Assembly: GCA_947493705.1 (NCBI GenBank)
Contig: CANLSH010000008.1
Location: 50,773-114,772, forward strand
From: an uncultured Arachnia sp.
GTDB taxonomy: Bacteria > Actinomycetota > Actinomycetes > Propionibacteriales > Propionibacteriaceae
Length of the DNA stretch: 64,000 nt
Reading direction: 5' to 3'
This document shows, piece after piece, positions 36,501-43,742 of the stretch. The notes beneath the pieces are model-generated. The model was given only the letters and a program-made list of their open reading frames with translations. It was not told the DNA's origin and ran no database searches. Positions within the stretch are counted from its first letter, which is position 1. Every line of letters begins with the position of its first letter. The position numbers and the translations under genes are program-made.

Positions 36501-38354
36501 GTGGATCAGAACGTGGACGGTTCCTGGACCGTGACCTACGGCTTGACGGTGACCGGTGATGTGTTGCGGGTGACCGAATACACACTCGTGGACACGCTGC
36601 TCTTCGGAGACGGCGCGTCCGTGCAGTCGGCCACCTGGAGCTGGGACGATGCACCCGATGGGGAAACAGCCGAAGGTGCATGGGTGGATCCCGTCGATGA
36701 AAACACATCGGCGAGCATCGCCACGGACCGAGTGTTGCCCCCGGCAGCCACGGACACCTACACGGTGACCGTCGTGGTGGATGTGGCCGAAGGTGTTGTG
36801 GGCACCACGTCAATGACGTGTGACGCAGCCACCGAGGAGGAACCCAATACGGGCTTCCTGAACCGTGCCGAGGTACTGGTGGATGGCTCCGTGGTGGATT
36901 CCGCCGAGGCCTGCGGCGATCCTGCGACGGTGGAGTTCTCCAAAACGGCAGACTCCCTCAGCGCCAACGGTGACGGCACTTTCGATGCCGTGTACACGCT
37001 GACGGTGACCAGCGACGCCACCGACGGTCAGAGCGTGGTGTACTCCATCTCTGACATCCCGGAGATTCCCGAGGGTGTGGAGCTGGTTGAGCGTTCGGTC
37101 GTGAGTGATCAGGCCACCGACGATGACGCTGTTGTCGACGAGGCTTGGAACACTGGCGATACCGACGTCATTGCGGCGGGTCAGAGCATTGAGCAGGACG
37201 AGGCCGATGTCTACACCGTCACGTTGAGGATCCGCGTCACCGAGCCACTCACATCGCAGCAGCGTGAGTGTGAGGCTGTTGATGGCGGGGAATCAGGCGG
37301 ACTGCTGAACACCGGCACCGTGGTCACTGGTAATGACAGCCTGCCTGCTGATGCCTGCGTGGATCTGCCGGATCCGTCCTTCACTGTGGCCAAGGTCGCA
37401 GATGGTGCGGTGGAGACGGCGGAGGGCACCTGGGAGGTCACGTACACGGTGACTGTTGACAATGAGTCGGAGATCCCGGGCACGTATTCACTCTCGGACA
37501 CATTGCGCTACGGCGAAGGCATCACTGCCACTGCTGCCACGTGGGAGCTGTCCGGAAGTGATCCTGTCGTCGAAGGCGTCTGGGATCTCACGACTGGCAA
37601 CGCTGCGGTGTTGGCCACTGACAGAGGCTTGGCTGCTGGAGGCACGGATGTGTACCTGGTGACCGTCACTGCTGATGTGGAGCCCACTGTGGTGGGCACC
37701 ACAGCAGGCGTCTGCGAGAGCGATACCGACGAGGGCAATCGAGCGTTCACCAACGAGGCGACTGTCTCCTGGGATGACGAGACGGCCACCGCCGAGGATT
37801 GCGCAGAGCCGGTTGTGAACTTCGGGTCGCTGTCGGCCGTGAAGAAGGTGGTGGGTGAAACCGCTGGCTTCACCGCGGGCGATGAGGCGGTGTTCGAGTT
37901 CATCTGGGAGTGCGCCACCCCAGCGGGCGAGACCGTGGAAGGCACGGCGGCCGTGGCTGATGGTGAGACGAAGTTGCTGGGGGATCAGATCCCCGTGGGG
38001 TCCGTCTGCTCGGTGTCGGAAACGGCACCGGAGGGCAACCTCGAGAGTGCTTCGTACACGTGGGGTGCGCCGAGCTACAGTGCCGACTCGGTCACGCTGA
38101 CGATTGCCGAGCCGGATTCGTCGGTGACGGTGACCAACACTGTCGAGCGAGTGCCTGACGATGGCCCTCCGCCGCCGCAGAAGCCAGGCAAGCCGGATCC
38201 GGTTCCCCCGGCGCCGGAGAAGCCCAGCAGGCCGGGTCTGCTGTCCAACACAGGTGCAGGAGCGTGGGGCGGCATCATTGCGGCAAGCGTGCTGCTGATC
38301 GGTGCGGGAACAACGCTGGCGATCCTCGGCCGTCGGAGGCGTCGGATGACCTGA
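30519..38354 (+). CDS. Giant secreted surface protein: vWA domain, repeated beta domains, sortase-like anchor
   Basis: About 2,611 residues from ATG 30519, with GGAGGG just upstream; ATG 30507 is an alternative. Order: signal peptide (~20-50, SLLMISLSVMGVAVPLAQG); an acidic Pro/Glu/Thr-rich stretch (~50-210); a SpaA-like domain (~215-345); a von Willebrand A domain (~355-550) with MIDAS D-I-S-G-S and later MTDGNPT; about five prealbumin-like domains (~565-1105; ends such as CTIVNT and CTFTND); nine DUF11-like repeats of ~130-165 residues (~1107-2430), each opening with D-G-S/T-W-x-V-x-Y-x-L-T-V; a DUF5979-like domain (~2435-2540); a Pro-rich wall segment; and LLSNTGAGAWG, a hydrophobic helix and RRRRRMT. 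Likely a wall-bound adhesin. The sortase motif is LSNTG-like, not classic LPXTG; no sortase gene is in the window. Confidence 0.9.
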   Translation: MSRRLTATGGSRSVRSANRRIRGSVTLGLSSLLMISLSVMGVAVPLAQGVEPDQSETEVAAQLKAAVEGTAPAVDDAENGIAEDADSTEKAPSDTQADETPGADAQPSATTLAEPSPDAGTTETVEPSTDLTDQNPAQPSPAEKPTPAVESTPPVVEADVVPDDAAVPEEAGASDDTDTPQQSAIAEADALDGPQTIAPMAVPPAEGNDAVITVKVGGDRTGLTTVSELAGVTLGFYENETGGLPLYQCTSDADGDCSITVPNTQVGGANRDAQFFVRQISAPTGWYENTELRTGSSSAARSEATPYSFPTSDELRSGNIYTSTADFMFDTTLNVRKASTGIWQNSRINPVFPQACGIDVGLVIDISGSTAAANTSLKEAADTLAQSLVGTPSRMALFSFASDSPASGAGRNFPELTSVSTQEQADAFKARYAGWDSDGATNWDQGLAAPGAAADIYDVVVFMTDGNPTVYGNPRVGSRGFGSIIEAETGIFSANRLKAQGSRVIAFGVGDAVTNDANSRLNLRAVSGRTEFDGTNYETADFFRTEDYAQAGAQLQQLALGSCEGSVTVIKEVIPADGTVDDAAPAAGWTFTAEGSANVTVASPNTLVTPEETGAVNFPLTFAGGTASGPVTVTETPQTGFSLEQVDGNNATCTRLDTDAPVASTNTDLGFSVDANRDYPVGCIVYNRALPQPELTLEKVVDNGATGATFGPADWTLAADGPTPISGAGNSAAVTDQSVGVGVYTLSESGGPDGYTAGEWSCTDGTLDGNALTLDFGDDATCTIVNTATPPTLTLVKTVTNNDGGTAVPTDWTLTASGPTTGISGPVGADAVTDRAVAVGSYDLSESGGQSGYTASVWSCTGGVQDGSTVTIGLGEDVTCSINNDDVPASLTLIKDVVNDDGGVATPQDWDLSAVAPDGSTNLTDVVSGTPEATDVRVLPGEYTLTEAGGPSNYELIGLVCTNDGEPNSGVNLVNNVITVAAGDEIVCTFTNDDLLPELQLFKSIAGAEQSFAENWILSASGAGVDLSGAGGTPSLAEVPANTAITLAEERADDFPGSGEFTDGEIWTCVDQAANNATVEVSDTDQISLVSGQQVACTIVNTFEGLPPTIEKTAATPVNNADGSWTITYTVTVTNPSEVAPAAFEVDDELLFGGGITVTSASVSGIGARPEWNGITDTVVSTVQTVNPGAAPVVYTVTVNAEIEDGAFTSDEAVLECAANPADRISGGFLNTTDLRIGDNIVGTDEACVTPAAPTFSKVAGTPLQLADGSWNVVYTLTATNSSSLPLFYDLSDTLDFDSDLIINTAGAAGPDGSIDDWDGDGSTTLAEDVQLAAADGDTPTEDVYTITVNVSVPVTATTADVTCAVTGDQSGTGTFNSATLTSTGQSLEDTDCVDIPLSLLEITKTVTAISQNPDGTWLVTYNVDVENDGDTATQYSLDDTLDFGGGLTPDAAAWSRTAPVTPALSGTWADPAATPSTTIVTDELIGGNTTHSYTVSVTASVAGGQQLPEGALCTGEDNIDGGGFLNTATVTFPGGSADAADCASPTVPSVRKDFTTSVQNDDSSWSVSYDITVDNTGGVESYYSITDTPGFPDGVVVEGWSVTATGTPDPEVDPWSGTEGTIVEDRLIAADATHVYSVLFTLDIPGGLPEAERECATGPGNGLFNSTTLTSGEQTRDDDACAPVEEVGVPTVTKTVSGISQNLDGTWTVSYSLTVTANEEFNTRYDLTDTLRFGDGTTVNSAAWEWTNAPADAAAGDASGTWADGEDTTTLATARVLPSGTSSHVYDITVVASVPQDDVGTNIADCVLVDDETGTGFLNSATMTSAGIDSTVEACESPTEPNITKDNATADQQDDASWNVSYTLTVDNSEGFSTFYDLVDDPGFPTGVTINNWSVVAGLNTPEVNPAPWPNATIVVGQAIAANSVHTYTVTFNVDVDVTISSTVLECVADGGEAGNGFFNEARLTVNGSEQTDEDCVDIPVPGEPVVIKTLGSVDQNVDGSWTVTYGLTVTGDVLRVTEYTLVDTLLFGDGASVQSATWSWDDAPDGETAEGAWVDPVDENTSASIATDRVLPPAATDTYTVTVVVDVAEGVVGTTSMTCDAATEEEPNTGFLNRAEVLVDGSVVDSAEACGDPATVEFSKTADSLSANGDGTFDAVYTLTVTSDATDGQSVVYSISDIPEIPEGVELVERSVVSDQATDDDAVVDEAWNTGDTDVIAAGQSIEQDEADVYTVTLRIRVTEPLTSQQRECEAVDGGESGGLLNTGTVVTGNDSLPADACVDLPDPSFTVAKVADGAVETAEGTWEVTYTVTVDNESEIPGTYSLSDTLRYGEGITATAATWELSGSDPVVEGVWDLTTGNAAVLATDRGLAAGGTDVYLVTVTADVEPTVVGTTAGVCESDTDEGNRAFTNEATVSWDDETATAEDCAEPVVNFGSLSAVKKVVGETAGFTAGDEAVFEFIWECATPAGETVEGTAAVADGETKLLGDQIPVGSVCSVSETAPEGNLESASYTWGAPSYSADSVTLTIAEPDSSVTVTNTVERVPDDGPPPPQKPGKPDPVPPAPEKPSRPGLLSNTGAGAWGGIIAASVLLIGAGTTLAILGRRRRRMT

Positions 38355-38383
38355 CAGTCGGTGGTGCACCGAACTGACCCAGA

Positions 38384-38413
38384 AATGGCCGTCCCCACGA
38401 GGGGGCGGCCATT
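38384..38413 (+). terminator. Terminator of the surface-protein gene
   Basis: AATGGCCGTCCCC pairs with GGGGGCGGCCATT (one G-T pair) around ACGA, 30 bp after the stop. A weak TTCCT follows. Confidence 0.8.
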
Positions 38414-38918
38414 CCTGCATTCAGTATCGATCCGATTCCATGGGGTTTTGCTCGGAGCTTCCTGCTCCTGGCAGGCGCGCCGATTCTGACGCTTCTAATG
38501 TCTTTGCGATTTTCTCACTTCACTATAAAAAGCCATTCGAAGGCAGCAATCAGTAGCAATATCAAATATTGACTTCCGATAAGTAATTAAATGTTTGGTG
38601 GCTAGCTCTTGAGTCTTGCTATTGATCAGCTTTATTGTCTATACTCGCCTTAGCGCGGCCGTCGATGCTGGTGAAGACATTGATCAGAGCAAGTGGTCGT
38701 AGCAATTCTCGGTTGAGAGGGTCGCCCCCCCGAACCCATGCTCGGCCGAAGGCAAGGGCCACTCCTGAGAGGGGTGGCCCTTTCCAATCCCATCCAGCTT
38801 TACGCGCAAACGTCAGCTCTGATGCCCGGGTTGTTGGTCCTTGCATGACAACGCGACCATTGCCGCTTTCCGCCGTCGCCGGACGATGAGTGTCGACAGC
38901 CTGAGTGGTCAAGTCACT
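38414..38918. other. AT-rich gene-free stretch
   Basis: No plausible gene. 38510-38650 is strikingly AT-rich for this genome (CACTATAAAAAGCC, TAAGTAATTAAATG) and lies between the surface-protein terminator and the tRNA-Ser terminator. The word ATTGATCAG occurs twice (about 38630 and 38673) but without the rest of the MITE-like element. The stretch could be a remnant of transferred DNA. Confidence 0.6.
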
Positions 38919-38946
38919 GAAAAGCCCCCGACGGCGTCGAGGGCTT
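38919..38946 (-). terminator. Terminator of tRNA-Ser
   Basis: On the reverse strand AAGCCCTCGACG and CGTCGGGGGCTT form a hairpin, followed by TTCAG. It starts 9 bp after the 3' end of the tRNA. Confidence 0.82.
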
Positions 38947-38954
38947 CCAGGTGA

Positions 38955-39042
38955 TGGCGGAGGATACGAGATTCGAACTCGTGAGGGCGTGAACCCAACC
39001 CGCTTTCCAAGCGAGCGCCATAGGCCTCTAGGCGAATCCTCC
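38955..39042 (-). tRNA. tRNA-Ser (anticodon GGA)
   Basis: Acceptor GGAGGAT pairs with ATCCTCC, followed by discriminator G and an encoded CCA (38955-38957). The anticodon loop CTTGGAAAG gives GGA. There is a long variable arm between the anticodon and T-arms, typical of tRNA-Ser; the T-arm contains GAGTTCGAATCTC. Length is 88 nt. Confidence 0.95.
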
Positions 39043-39419
39043 GTGGGTCAGCCTAGCGAAGGAGTGCGCGCCGGACCAAACCGCGCGGTGGATCATCCGC
39101 GCTGCTTCCGCGCGGATCGACGCGCACTCAGAGTCAGGTGAGGCTCAGTGCTGGTGCACAAGGAGCGGGAGATGGGCTCCCGGGCAGCAACAATATGCAC
39201 CTTTGGTCATCGAAATAATATTAAAAACTATGTCCGGAACTCCTGATCAACTTTTGGGGATAGAAATCAACCACAGAGGTTGCATTTACTGACTTCAGGT
39301 GTTTATGATCATCTTGTGGTTACATCCCGTAGCCTGTTGTATCAGACAGAGATGCAGGTGTCTCCGGATTGGAGTTCTGCAAAAATGTTTGTGATGTATA
39401 AATTCCGGGGGGAATTTCA
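39043..39419. other. AT-rich gene-free stretch upstream of a small ORF
   Basis: About 377 bp without a gene. The part 39195-39400 is AT-rich (ATAATATTAAAAACTATG, GTTTATGATCATC) and contains the likely promoter of the 46-codon ORF at 39420, but no clear -35/-10 pair can be assigned. Confidence 0.55.
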
Positions 39420-39560
39420 ATGAGAAGCATCACGTCGCAGATCAGTGAACGCAAGGTGGTGGTTGCCAAGGACATGGTTGCCACCACTCACGTCGTCGCA
39501 GGTGTGCCCGTGATGATCAATGGTGGCAGCGTGACGGCGATCATCTCCGATAGCGACTGA
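39420..39560 (+). CDS. 46-residue ORF resembling the tail of a hexapeptide-repeat acyltransferase
   Basis: ATG 39420 has the good ribosome-binding site GGGGGGAA 5 nt upstream. The segment KVVVAKDMVATTHVVAGVPVM matches, in pattern, the final coil of left-handed beta-helix acetyltransferases (V-V-x-K-D-x-x-x-x-x-V-V-A-G-V-P-x). Only this last coil exists, so it is either a truncated acetyltransferase remnant or a small protein that happens to carry the pattern. It sits in AT-rich DNA unlike its neighbours. Confidence 0.5.
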   Translation: MRSITSQISERKVVVAKDMVATTHVVAGVPVMINGGSVTAIISDSD

Positions 39561-39751
39561 CTCCATTTCCATGAAGCCTGAACGCGCCCACCTCGCGGTG
39601 AGTGGCGTGTTCCAGGCGGCACAGGACCGCAGTGCGGTGAGCGCCCCATGAGGTGCCCAACAGCAGACACGGACTCTGGGGGGAGTTCGCGGTCTCCACG
39701 TGGGTGCTGGCGCGGCGCTCATCGCACTGCCTCTGCGCCCAACTCGGGTTC

Positions 39752-41032
39752 TCAGCGGAGGGCTCCTCGCTCATCGAGTTCTGGACGGGACGGTATCCGC
39801 AAGATCAGACCAGCAACGGCCACGGCCGCCGGGAGTATCAGGCTGGCGGTTATGACCTCATTGAAGGAACCGGTGATTTCCTTGCCCACCGAGAACAACA
39901 ACGGCCCCAGTGCCGTCGAGCCCACGCTGATCGAGGCGACGAAGCCACGGATGCTTCCCAAGTGGAGAACGCCGAAGTAGGCGGGGATGGCCGCAGCCTC
40001 GGCGATCCGTATGGAGGAGCCGGCCGCACCGATGGCCATGCCGAAAGCAATGGCTGACCAACCAGGAGTGACCACCGTCAACCATGCCAGTGCCGCTACA
40101 TGCAATGACATGGAGGCCAGCACCACCCAGCGGATACTCAGGCGGTCGATCATGTTGCCCACCACAAGAGTGGCCACGAGACCCGCCACTGTCTGGGGAA
40201 TGAAGTTGGCGGCCGCCTCCGTGGCGGAGAGTCCCTTCGCGCCCAACAGATTGATCTGGTGGAGCGCAACTGCGGTACTCAGCATCCCGGAGACCGCCAA
40301 TCCGCCGATCAGAACCCAGAAGTAGGGCTCGGTGAACGCCTGCCGCCTCGTCAAACCCCAGCGCGCGACGGTGGGGGAGTCATGGCCGCCGGGGATGCCG
40401 TCGGGCATCTGACCAAGGTGCGAAGGGTCGTCGCGAAGGCCGAACGCAGCCACGGGGAGAACAAGCGCCAGCACCACGACACCCAGAACGAACCATGCTG
40501 TTCGCCATCCCTGTTGGGAAATGATCCACTCCGTCAGCACTGGTGCCAACGAGATGCCGGCCGTCCCGGCGGCCGACACGATCCCCAACGCTCGTCCGCG
40601 CCTCCTCTCAAACCAGCGCGCGGCAGCAGTGGTGGCCGCGAGCCCGAGCGCGCCCTGCCCCAGGGAGCGGATTCCCATGAAGCCGAAAAGCAACCCGACG
40701 AATCCGCCGATGGTGCCCATGAGGAGTAGCACCGTGCCAAAGCCGGCACCGATGACCAGGGTGCAGCGTCGGACTCCCCACCTGTCGATGAATCCGCCAA
40801 TCCGGGGCACCACGAGGGCGCCGGTCAGCGTCCCGATCAGGTAGGCGGTGGAGAGACTGGTGCGGTCGATGCCCAGATCGGCAATCATGGGGTCGATGAA
40901 GGTGGATACCCCGGCCGTCTGTCCGGGAGCCGTCGCCATCAGCAGAATTGCGGCGAATCCGGTGACGTGCCAGCCGTAGAAGCCGCCGGGCTGCCGAGCA
41001 CCGGGCCGTGCGGAACGTCGTCTGGGGAGCAT
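39752..41032 (-). CDS. Major facilitator superfamily transporter
   Basis: 426 residues from ATG 41032, with about 12 membrane helices. The inter-helix loop 2-3 carries IGGFIDRWGVRRC (an MFS A-motif G-x-x-x-D-R-x-G-x-R-R, ~73-85) and the second half repeats it as VGNMIDRLSIRWV (~285). It resembles oxalate/formate or monocarboxylate-type MFS permeases (OFA-like; GFYGWHVTGFAA start) but the substrate is not clear. No coupled gene. Confidence 0.87.
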   Translation of the reverse strand: MLPRRRSARPGARQPGGFYGWHVTGFAAILLMATAPGQTAGVSTFIDPMIADLGIDRTSLSTAYLIGTLTGALVVPRIGGFIDRWGVRRCTLVIGAGFGTVLLLMGTIGGFVGLLFGFMGIRSLGQGALGLAATTAAARWFERRRGRALGIVSAAGTAGISLAPVLTEWIISQQGWRTAWFVLGVVVLALVLPVAAFGLRDDPSHLGQMPDGIPGGHDSPTVARWGLTRRQAFTEPYFWVLIGGLAVSGMLSTAVALHQINLLGAKGLSATEAAANFIPQTVAGLVATLVVGNMIDRLSIRWVVLASMSLHVAALAWLTVVTPGWSAIAFGMAIGAAGSSIRIAEAAAIPAYFGVLHLGSIRGFVASISVGSTALGPLLFSVGKEITGSFNEVITASLILPAAVAVAGLILRIPSRPELDERGALR

Positions 41033-41126
41033 CAGGTGCAACCTTACGTGGCAGGAGTCTGTCGCCCACTTCTGCCGCGGCTTCGCTGCCGTGAGCCCGC
41101 TCGCTGCTCGACCATCACTAGGCGAG

Positions 41127-41868
41127 TCAGCCGTCTTGGTTGGCCTCGTAGTACTCGTCCATGGTGTCGTTGCGCAGTGCCTCGGCCATTTCGTCGAGTT
41201 TCTTGCCGTTGACCAGCACGATTGAATGTCCATCGGAGCTGGTTCCGATGCCGTCCACGGGCGCCATGAGCGACTTGATGTCTTCGCCTCCGCTGATGCG
41301 CATGCCCAGACCGATGTCGACGATTCTACTGTTGTCCAGCTCGCCGTCGACGGTGAAGTTGGGGGCCAGGGTCGTCACAGCGTCCCGGAATTGTCCCGGG
41401 TTGGTCAGGACCCCCCGGGAGGTGAGTTTCGTGACGATGGCTTTGAGGACATCGCGCTGGCGCTCAGTTCGGCCAAAGTCGCCGCCGTCCAGGTTCTTGC
41501 GTTCGCAGACGTATTCGAGAGCGCTCTCGCCGGTGAGCTCCACGGGCCCCTTGGGGAAGGTGAACCCTCCGCCAGAGGATGCCTGCCGATTGTTGACGGT
41601 CACCCCGCCCAGTGCGTCCGCGGCGATAGGGGGCCGCCACCTCATCCGATGGGTCAGCACTGCGATGCTTCCACAGGTGAGAAGCCAGATTCTCCAGCGT
41701 CATCGATTCCGGCAGCCGTGCCACCTCGCGGGCTACGTGCCCCAGGAGAATGCCTTGCGTCCGGCGGCCGATGGCCACTCATCAAGGACATAGCGACGGT
41801 GGCTGACACCCATCGTCAGGACCAGATCTGCCCCCTCCAAGAGCTGTCGAGTCAGCTGGTGGGCCACA
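41127..41868 (-). pseudogene. Broken second copy of the LCP / tyrosine-phosphatase genes
   Basis: From 41127 to about 41630 the reverse strand encodes the C-terminal ~170 residues of an LCP protein, close to the end of the intact gene at 48135 (both end in DTMDEYYEA). At about 41625-41640 it switches abruptly to sequence matching the C-terminal end of the low-molecular-weight phosphatase domain (LLGHVAREVARLPE, HLWKHRSADPSDEV), which runs to about 41868 in another frame. The LCP N-terminal half and everything upstream of the phosphatase end are missing, so this is a deletion-bearing duplicate, not a gene. Confidence 0.85.
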
Positions 41869-41927
41869 ATCACCACGGGCGTGCGGTGGAATCTCTGGGG
41901 ACCGTGAACCCGCTCGGGCGGCGTTTC

Positions 41928-42302
41928 TCACGGTCCATGCTGTCTCCTACTACTCTGCTGTGCCGTCTCGTCCTCGTCGATGTCGCGCGCGAGCTCGTCG
42001 GCGAAGGCGCGCGCGATCGCCTCCTCATTCGGCAGCGCTTTCTGTGCCTCCGCGCTGAGCAGGTATCTGCTCACCGCGACCGGCTGGGCGGAGCCGGCGA
42101 GGGCGTACCGTACGACGGTGTCGTTCTTCTCGGCGACGAGCAGGATCCCGATGGTCGGCTGGTGCTTATCGGGGATCCTGCTGCGCTCGTCGACGAGCGC
42201 GAGGTAGAACCCGAGCTGGCCAGCGTCACGCGGGTCGAATTTCGTGGTCTTGAGCTCTATCACCACGTAGCGCAACTGCTCGACGTGGAAGAACAACAGA
42301 TC
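41928..42302 (-). pseudogene. DUF1016 (YhcG-like) PDDEXK nuclease, C-terminal half
   Basis: Encodes LLFFHVEQLRYVVIELKTTKF and on to the stop at 41928: the PD-(D/E)xK nuclease part with V-I-E-L-K and AGQLGFYLALVDE. The N-terminal half is at 46954-47651 on the same strand. Joining 46954 directly to 42302 restores the frame across DFYID-LLFFH, proving that the RIT element between them split the gene. The family is found in defence islands and restriction-modification neighbourhoods. Confidence 0.9.
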
Positions 42303-42330
42303 GATGTTATCCCGACGTCGGGATAACATC
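42303..42330. repeat. Perfect 28-bp palindrome at the left RIT end
   Basis: GATGTTATCCCGAC and its exact reverse complement back to back, directly next to the left terminal inverted repeat. The half-site GTTATCCCGAC occurs again at 46850 inside the right end, so it may be a recombinase binding site. Confidence 0.9.
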
Positions 42331-42370
42331 GATTGTCCCGATTCTCGGATTATTCCGATGCCCGGATGAC
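42331..42370 (+). repeat. Left terminal inverted repeat of the RIT element
   Basis: Begins GATTGTCCCGATTCTCGG and continues to GGATGAC; matches the reverse complement of 46914-46953 at 38 of 40 positions. It contains two TCGG-centred subrepeats. Confidence 0.92.
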
Positions 42371-42506
42371 AGGCGTTCCCGGCGAGAGGTGACGGTAGCG
42401 GAATCGGAATAACGAGGTTGCCCTGCAGTTCCGGTCTTGGCCCGTTGTGATGGTTCTGTGGCGCTTAACGGAGCGCCAGTGGTCCATCGCAGGGAAGGAC
42501 GAGGGC

Positions 42507-43742
42507 ATGGGTGAAGCAGTATCTGGGTTGTATGTGGAGGTGCTGGCCGCGGCGACGCGGGCCGGACTATCTGAGGCGACCATCGCGTATTACGGGCGGT
42601 GCGGTACGGCGGTGTGCCGGTATTGCGAGACGCAGAGCATCGAAGTGTTCTCCGATAGCGCCAGGGACGGGTTCGTCGCAGCCCAGGCGGCCCGGTTCGA
42701 GCGTGGTGAGATCGGCTTGGTGTTCTTGTCGGGGCTGACGAAGATTGCTTGGCTGATGTGGGAGTTCGGCGTGGCCGGGCAGGTCGAGTGGCATCGATAC
42801 CGTCGTGAACCGAAGGCATTGCCGGGCGACTTCGAGGATACCTTGAGGTCGTTTCGGGACTGGTGTGTGAACAGTGGCCTGGCCGAGAGTTCAACCAATC
42901 TGGTGTGTCTCTACGCGCGTCAGTTCCTGCACCATCTGCAACGCTCCGGATGCGTGGAGTTGGCTACTGCCAATGAGGGGAACGTCCGCCGGTTCCTGGT
43001 CGCTGCAGCGGGGAAGCACTCATCGGGTATCGGCAACGTCGTGTGGGCGCTGAAGAAGTTCTTCGGGTTCTTGAACCGGGCCGGAAAGTCGAATCTCATC
43101 GTTGAAAGGAAACTGACGGTCCCCTCCCCGAAGCGAGTTCGGGCGTTGCCGTGCTTCACAGCCGATGAGGTCGAGCAGATACTGGCTGCCATCGACACCG
43201 ACACAGTGCGAGGCAAACGGGACTACGCAATGGCCTGTCTGGCGTTGACGACGGGTCTTCGCGCTTGCGACGTAGTGCGTCTACGACTGGAGGATATCGA
43301 CTGGCGACGCGACGAGATCCGGATCATCCAGCAGAAGACGTCACGTCGGTTGGTACTGCCTTTGCCGACCCAAGCTGGCAACGCAATCGCCGACTGGCTG
43401 CTGCATGCTCGCCCGAAGACTCACGCACCGGAGGTCTTCGTCCGGGTCAACCGTCCCTTCGTCGGGTTGTCTGACGCAGCGGGCCCCAACATCGTTGCGC
43501 GCTGGTTCAAGGTAGCCGGGATTACCCACAGGGCATTTGACGGGAAGACGTTCCACGCCTTCCGACGCACCGCCGGAACCCGGCTGATCGTCTCAGGCGC
43601 GGACTTGGCACTGACCGCCCAGGTCCTGGGCCACGCCCGCATCGACTCTTCCAAGCGCTACCTCTCGCTGCATGACGCGGCGATGGCGGAGTGCTGCCTC
43701 CCGTTACCCGGCCTGGTCTCAACGCATGAGGGCTTGTCATGA
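42507..43742 (+). CDS. RIT recombinase A (tyrosine recombinase)
   Basis: 411 residues from ATG 42507 (AAGGACGAGG upstream). An N-terminal SAM-like DNA-binding domain (~85-190) precedes the catalytic domain: Arg I in TTGLRACDVVRLR (~252), His-x-x-Arg box in FHAFRRTAGTRL (~345) and the second His and Tyr nucleophile in LGHARIDSSKRYLSLHD (~370-385). It is the first and largest of the three recombinases, as usual in RIT elements. The stop overlaps the next start (ATGA). Confidence 0.92.
   Translation: MGEAVSGLYVEVLAAATRAGLSEATIAYYGRCGTAVCRYCETQSIEVFSDSARDGFVAAQAARFERGEIGLVFLSGLTKIAWLMWEFGVAGQVEWHRYRREPKALPGDFEDTLRSFRDWCVNSGLAESSTNLVCLYARQFLHHLQRSGCVELATANEGNVRRFLVAAAGKHSSGIGNVVWALKKFFGFLNRAGKSNLIVERKLTVPSPKRVRALPCFTADEVEQILAAIDTDTVRGKRDYAMACLALTTGLRACDVVRLRLEDIDWRRDEIRIIQQKTSRRLVLPLPTQAGNAIADWLLHARPKTHAPEVFVRVNRPFVGLSDAAGPNIVARWFKVAGITHRAFDGKTFHAFRRTAGTRLIVSGADLALTAQVLGHARIDSSKRYLSLHDAAMAECCLPLPGLVSTHEGLS

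Noticed and set aside
38625..38685. Third copy of the MITE-like element
   Set aside because: Only the nonamer ATTGATCAG occurs (twice); none of the inner blocks or the hairpin is present.
38619..38912. 97-codon reverse-strand frame in the AT-rich stretch before tRNA-Ser
   Set aside because: No ribosome-binding site, no familiar motif, and composition is mixed between AT-rich and GC-rich parts.
38414..39420. tRNA-Ser as attachment site of an integrated island
   Set aside because: AT-rich DNA lies on both sides, but no integrase is adjacent and no partial copy of the tRNA 3' end was found in the window.
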